DNA of 15,148 bases from JALEGB01 sp038530925 (lineage in GTDB: Bacteria; Pseudomonadota; Alphaproteobacteria; Rhodobacterales; Rhodobacteraceae): positions 1 through 15,148 of the forward strand of contig JBCBCG010000099.1 of assembly GCA_038530925.1 (NCBI GenBank), written 5' to 3'. How positions within the stretch are numbered: the stretch's first letter is position 1; each line of letters opens with the position of its first letter. The notes below the pieces were generated by a model. The model did not search any database, was not told the DNA's origin, and saw only the letters and a program-made list of their open reading frames with translations. A program made the position numbers and the translations under genes. Positions 12,542 to 15,148 of this stretch are shown here, piece after piece.

Positions 12542-14962
12542 ATGGCGGAGACGACCAACACAGCGCGAGCAGGTTCGGTGACGGCGGCGGTGGCGCAAGA
12601 CATCGGGGTGCCCGAAACCCAAGCCTTCGCCGCGATCAAACTTCTGGACGAAGGCTCGACCGTGCCCTTCATCGCCCGCTACCGCAAAGAGGTGACCGGC
12701 GGGCTTGACGACACGCAACTGCGCAATCTCGAAGAGCGGCTGCGCTATCGCCGCGAGCTGGAGGAGCGGCGCGCCGCGATCCTGAAAAGCGTGGCGGATC
12801 AAGGCAAGCTCGACGATGCGCTGAAGCTGAAGCTGCTCGGCGTCGACAGCAAAGCCGAACTCGAAGACCTTTACCTGCCCTACAAGCCGAAACGCCGCAC
12901 CAAAGCGATGATCGCCCGCGAAGCCGGGCTCGAACCGCTGGCCGACGGGCTTCTCGCCGATCCGAGCCTCGACCCGACCGCCGCCGCCGGCGCTTATATC
13001 GATGCGGATAAAGAGGTGCCGGACGCGGCCAAAGCGCTTGAGGGCGCGCGCCATATCCTGATGGAGCGCTTCGCCGAGGATCCGGAGATCGTCAAAGCCG
13101 TCCGCACGCGCATGAGCGGCGAGGCGGTGCTGGTCTCAAAGGTCGTAGAGGGCAAAGAGCAAGCCGGCGAGAAGTTCTCAGATTACTTCGATCACCAAGA
13201 AAAGATCGCCGATATCGCGCCGCACCGGGCCTTGGCGCTGTTCCGCGGTCAGCGCGAGGAGGTGCTGCAGATCTCGGTGAAGCTGCCCGAAGAGATCGAG
13301 GCTGAGGATCCGCGCGCCTTCCCGCCGCAGGCCGCGATGATCGCCCGCCTGGCCGGGCTCGCCGATCAGGGCCGCCCCGCGGATAAATGGCTGATGGAGA
13401 CGGCGCGCTGGACCTGGAAAGTGAAGCTCGGCTTCAAGATGGAGACCGATCTTTTCGCTGGCGTGTTCGAGCGCTCGGAAGACGAATCGATCCGCGTCTT
13501 CGCCGCTAATCTCCGCGATCTGCTGCTCGCCGCGCCGGCCGGCCCGAAAGCGGTGCTGGCGCTCGATCCGGGCTTTCGCACCGGCTGCAAGGTCGCGGTG
13601 GTCGATCCCACCGGCAAAGTGCTCGACACCGCCACCATCTATCCGCATGAGCCGCAGCGGCGCTGGGACCAGTCGCTCAGCACCATCGGCGCGCTGGTGA
13701 TGCGCCATGACGTCGAGCTGATCGCCATCGGCAACGGCACCGCCAGCCGCGAGACGGACCGGCTCGGCGCCGCGCTGCTCCAGCAGATGTCCAAAGCGGG
13801 GCATGGCGGGAAGGTCGCCAAAGTGATGGTTTCCGAGGCCGGCGCCTCGGTCTATTCGGCCTCCGAGACCGCGGCGAAAGAGTTTCCGGATCTCGATGTG
13901 AGCCTGCGCGGCGCGGTCTCGATCGCGCGGCGGCTGCAGGATCCGCTGGCCGAGCTGGTGAAGATCGATCCCAAATCCATCGGCGTCGGCCAGTATCAAC
14001 ATGATGTCGGCCAGCCGAAGCTTGCGCGCACGCTGGACGCGGTGGTGGAGGATTGCGTGAACGCCGTCGGCGTCGATCTCAACACCGCCTCCGCGCCGCT
14101 TCTCAGCCGCGTCTCGGGGCTCTCCTCGACGCTGGCGCAGTCGATCGTGGCGCATCGCGATGAGAACGGGCCGTTCAAAAAGCGCAGCGATCTCAAGAAA
14201 GTGCCGCGGCTCGGGCCGAAAGCGTTCGAACAGGCGGCGGGCTTCCTGCGGATCATGGACGGGCCGGAGCCGCTGGATGGCTCAGCGGTGCATCCTGAGG
14301 CCTATCCTGTGGCGCGGCGCATGGCGGAGAGCGCGGGCAAGCCGGTGAAGGCGTTGATCGGCGATGCGAAAGCGCTGCGCGGTCTCGATCCGAAAGCCTT
14401 CGTCGACGACAGTTTCGGCTTGCCGACGGTGAAGGACATCCTATCCGAACTTGAGAAACCCGGCCGCGACCCGCGCCCCGCCTTCGAGACGGCCGCCTTC
14501 CAAGAGGGCGTGGAGACGCTTTCGGACCTTCGGCCCGGCATGGTGCTCGAGGGCGTCGTCACCAACGTCGCCGCCTTCGGCGCCTTCGTCGATATCGGCG
14601 TGCATCAAGACGGGCTGGTGCATGTCTCAGCAATGGCCGACCGCTTCATCGACGATCCGCGCGAGGTGGCCCGGCCGGGCCAGGTGGTGAAAGTGAAAGT
14701 GCTCGACGTCGATGTTGGCCGCAAACGGATCGGGCTCTCCATGCGGATGAGCGACGAGCCGGGCCGCGCGGAGGATCGCGGCGCCGGGCGGAGCGGCGGC
14801 GGGCGGAACGACCGCGGCGGCGGCGGCGGTGGCCGCGCCAAGACCTACGCCGCGCCGCCGAAATCGGGCGGGCGCGGGTCGGGTGATCGCGGCGGCGCGC
14901 GAGAACCTGCGGCGGACAACGCCTTCGCCGCCGCCTTCGCTAAAGCGCGCGACCGCCGCTGA
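12542..14962 (+). CDS. tex: Transcription accessory protein Tex (S1 RNA-binding)
   Basis: 806 residues. The N-terminal helical region has STVPFIARYRKEVTGGLDD (39-57) and LEDLYLPYKPKRRTKA (107-122), both Tex hallmarks. A YqgF/RNase H-like domain follows from about 336 (LALDPGFRTGCKVAVVD), then the Tex core motif YSASETAAKEFPDLDVS, helix-hairpin-helix motifs at about 505-570 (LLSRVSGLSSTLAQSIVAHR, VPRLGPKAFEQAAGFLR), and an S1 domain at about 664-734 (GMVLEGVVTNVAAFGAFVDI). After it comes a disordered Gly/Arg-rich tail (about 740-790) with RGG-like repeats, ending in AFAAAFAKARDRR. The start has AGGAGAGG 6 nt before the ATG. Tex-like proteins act on transcription and RNA and are related to eukaryotic Spt6; the exact bacterial role is less clear. 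Confidence 0.97.
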   Translation: MAETTNTARAGSVTAAVAQDIGVPETQAFAAIKLLDEGSTVPFIARYRKEVTGGLDDTQLRNLEERLRYRRELEERRAAILKSVADQGKLDDALKLKLLGVDSKAELEDLYLPYKPKRRTKAMIAREAGLEPLADGLLADPSLDPTAAAGAYIDADKEVPDAAKALEGARHILMERFAEDPEIVKAVRTRMSGEAVLVSKVVEGKEQAGEKFSDYFDHQEKIADIAPHRALALFRGQREEVLQISVKLPEEIEAEDPRAFPPQAAMIARLAGLADQGRPADKWLMETARWTWKVKLGFKMETDLFAGVFERSEDESIRVFAANLRDLLLAAPAGPKAVLALDPGFRTGCKVAVVDPTGKVLDTATIYPHEPQRRWDQSLSTIGALVMRHDVELIAIGNGTASRETDRLGAALLQQMSKAGHGGKVAKVMVSEAGASVYSASETAAKEFPDLDVSLRGAVSIARRLQDPLAELVKIDPKSIGVGQYQHDVGQPKLARTLDAVVEDCVNAVGVDLNTASAPLLSRVSGLSSTLAQSIVAHRDENGPFKKRSDLKKVPRLGPKAFEQAAGFLRIMDGPEPLDGSAVHPEAYPVARRMAESAGKPVKALIGDAKALRGLDPKAFVDDSFGLPTVKDILSELEKPGRDPRPAFETAAFQEGVETLSDLRPGMVLEGVVTNVAAFGAFVDIGVHQDGLVHVSAMADRFIDDPREVARPGQVVKVKVLDVDVGRKRIGLSMRMSDEPGRAEDRGAGRSGGGRNDRGGGGGGRAKTYAAPPKSGGRGSGDRGGAREPAADNAFAAAFAKARDRR

Positions 14963-14986
14963 AGCGGCGCGCCGGCGACGCTCGGA

Positions 14987-15018
14987 CCCAAGCCTGCGGC
15001 CGCGGCTTCTGGCTTGGG
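14987..15018. terminator. Hairpin between convergent tex and DUF805 gene
   Basis: CCCAAGCC (14987-14994) pairs perfectly with GGCTTGGG (15011-15018) across a 16-nt loop containing GCGGCCGC. It lies 24 bp after the tex stop and 24 bp after the stop of the converging gene, the right place for a shared 3'-end structure. There is no T-run on either side, so termination may be weak or Rho-dependent. Confidence 0.45.
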
Positions 15019-15022
15019 CGCC

Positions 15023-15040
15023 GCGATGCGATGCGATGCG
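15023..15040. repeat. Short tandem repeat GCGAT x3.6
   Basis: Three full GCGAT units and a further GCG (15023-15040) lie between the hairpin and the DUF805 stop. A pentamer run this short is probably non-functional, but it could vary in copy number. Confidence 0.6.
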
Positions 15041-15042
15041 CC

Positions 15043-15148
15043 TTATTCAAAGACGCCGTCGACCACCACTTCGAGACCAGGCTCCGGCCCGTATTTGTTC
15101 GGGCCGGATTGCGAGCGCGACACCAAGAAAACCAGCAGCACGATCGAC
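15043..15148 (-). CDS. DUF805-like membrane protein, C-terminal end (partial)
   Basis: The 3' end of a minus-strand gene enters from the right edge; only the last 34 residues are visible: a hydrophobic stretch IVLLVFLVS, then SGPNKYGPEP and an acidic end with EVVVDGVFE. The GPN[KR]YGP[DE]P motif directly after a membrane helix is the usual ending of DUF805 (YhaH/YhaI-like) inner-membrane proteins of unknown function. The stop codon (TAA) is at 15045-15043; the start is outside the window. The assignment rests on this motif alone. Confidence 0.65.
   Translation of the reverse strand, partial: SIVLLVFLVSRSQSGPNKYGPEPGLEVVVDGVFE

Noticed and set aside
11945..13054. 369-aa minus-strand open frame across the divergent region
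   Set aside because: Antisense to tex and out of frame with the adaptor, with low-complexity His/Arg-rich sequence.

Overview
This window is GC-rich DNA with dense, strongly GC-ending codon use. The gene content (HspQ with the alphaproteobacterial FRGEAKF start, YggT, Tex, a large RND pump) and a Caulobacter-type -10 element point to an alphaproteobacterium. The order cannot be fixed from the sequence alone; Caulobacterales or Parvularculales-like is a guess. No phage, CRISPR or defence locus is visible. Most of the window is ordinary chromosome.

Layout. Bases 1-530 hold no intact gene. They carry what look like decayed C-terminal scraps of a large serine recombinase, several inverted repeats and an AT-richer patch, and they abut a tRNA-Ala(CGC) on the minus strand (531-606). 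Next come a hairpin-rich leader and, on the plus strand, a YggT-family membrane protein, a small hypothetical protein, pheT (phenylalanyl-tRNA synthetase beta subunit, without pheS beside it) and mscL (mechanosensitive channel). mscL converges with hspQ (minus), and a clear intrinsic terminator for hspQ lies between them.

Divergent from hspQ is a plus-strand run: a lipoprotein with an SLT-type lytic transglycosylase fold, a LysR-type regulator, and an uncharacterised hotdog/thioesterase-like protein with a CFVCG motif. On the minus strand follows a two-gene RND efflux operon, a periplasmic adaptor then an HAE1-type permease, with no outer-membrane channel gene in view. Divergent from the pump is tex (transcription accessory protein with S1 domain), which has a Gly/Arg-rich tail. 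At the right edge is the C-terminal end of a DUF805-like membrane protein on the minus strand.

Functionally the window mixes translation (tRNA-Ala, PheT), RNA metabolism (Tex), envelope maintenance and stress (MscL, transglycosylase, YggT, RND pump) and protein quality control (HspQ). The most unusual parts are the recombinase relic beside tRNA-Ala, the interlocked inverted repeats between mscL and hspQ, and the dyad-plus--10 arrangement directly in front of the transglycosylase. I did not find a convincing new multi-gene system.
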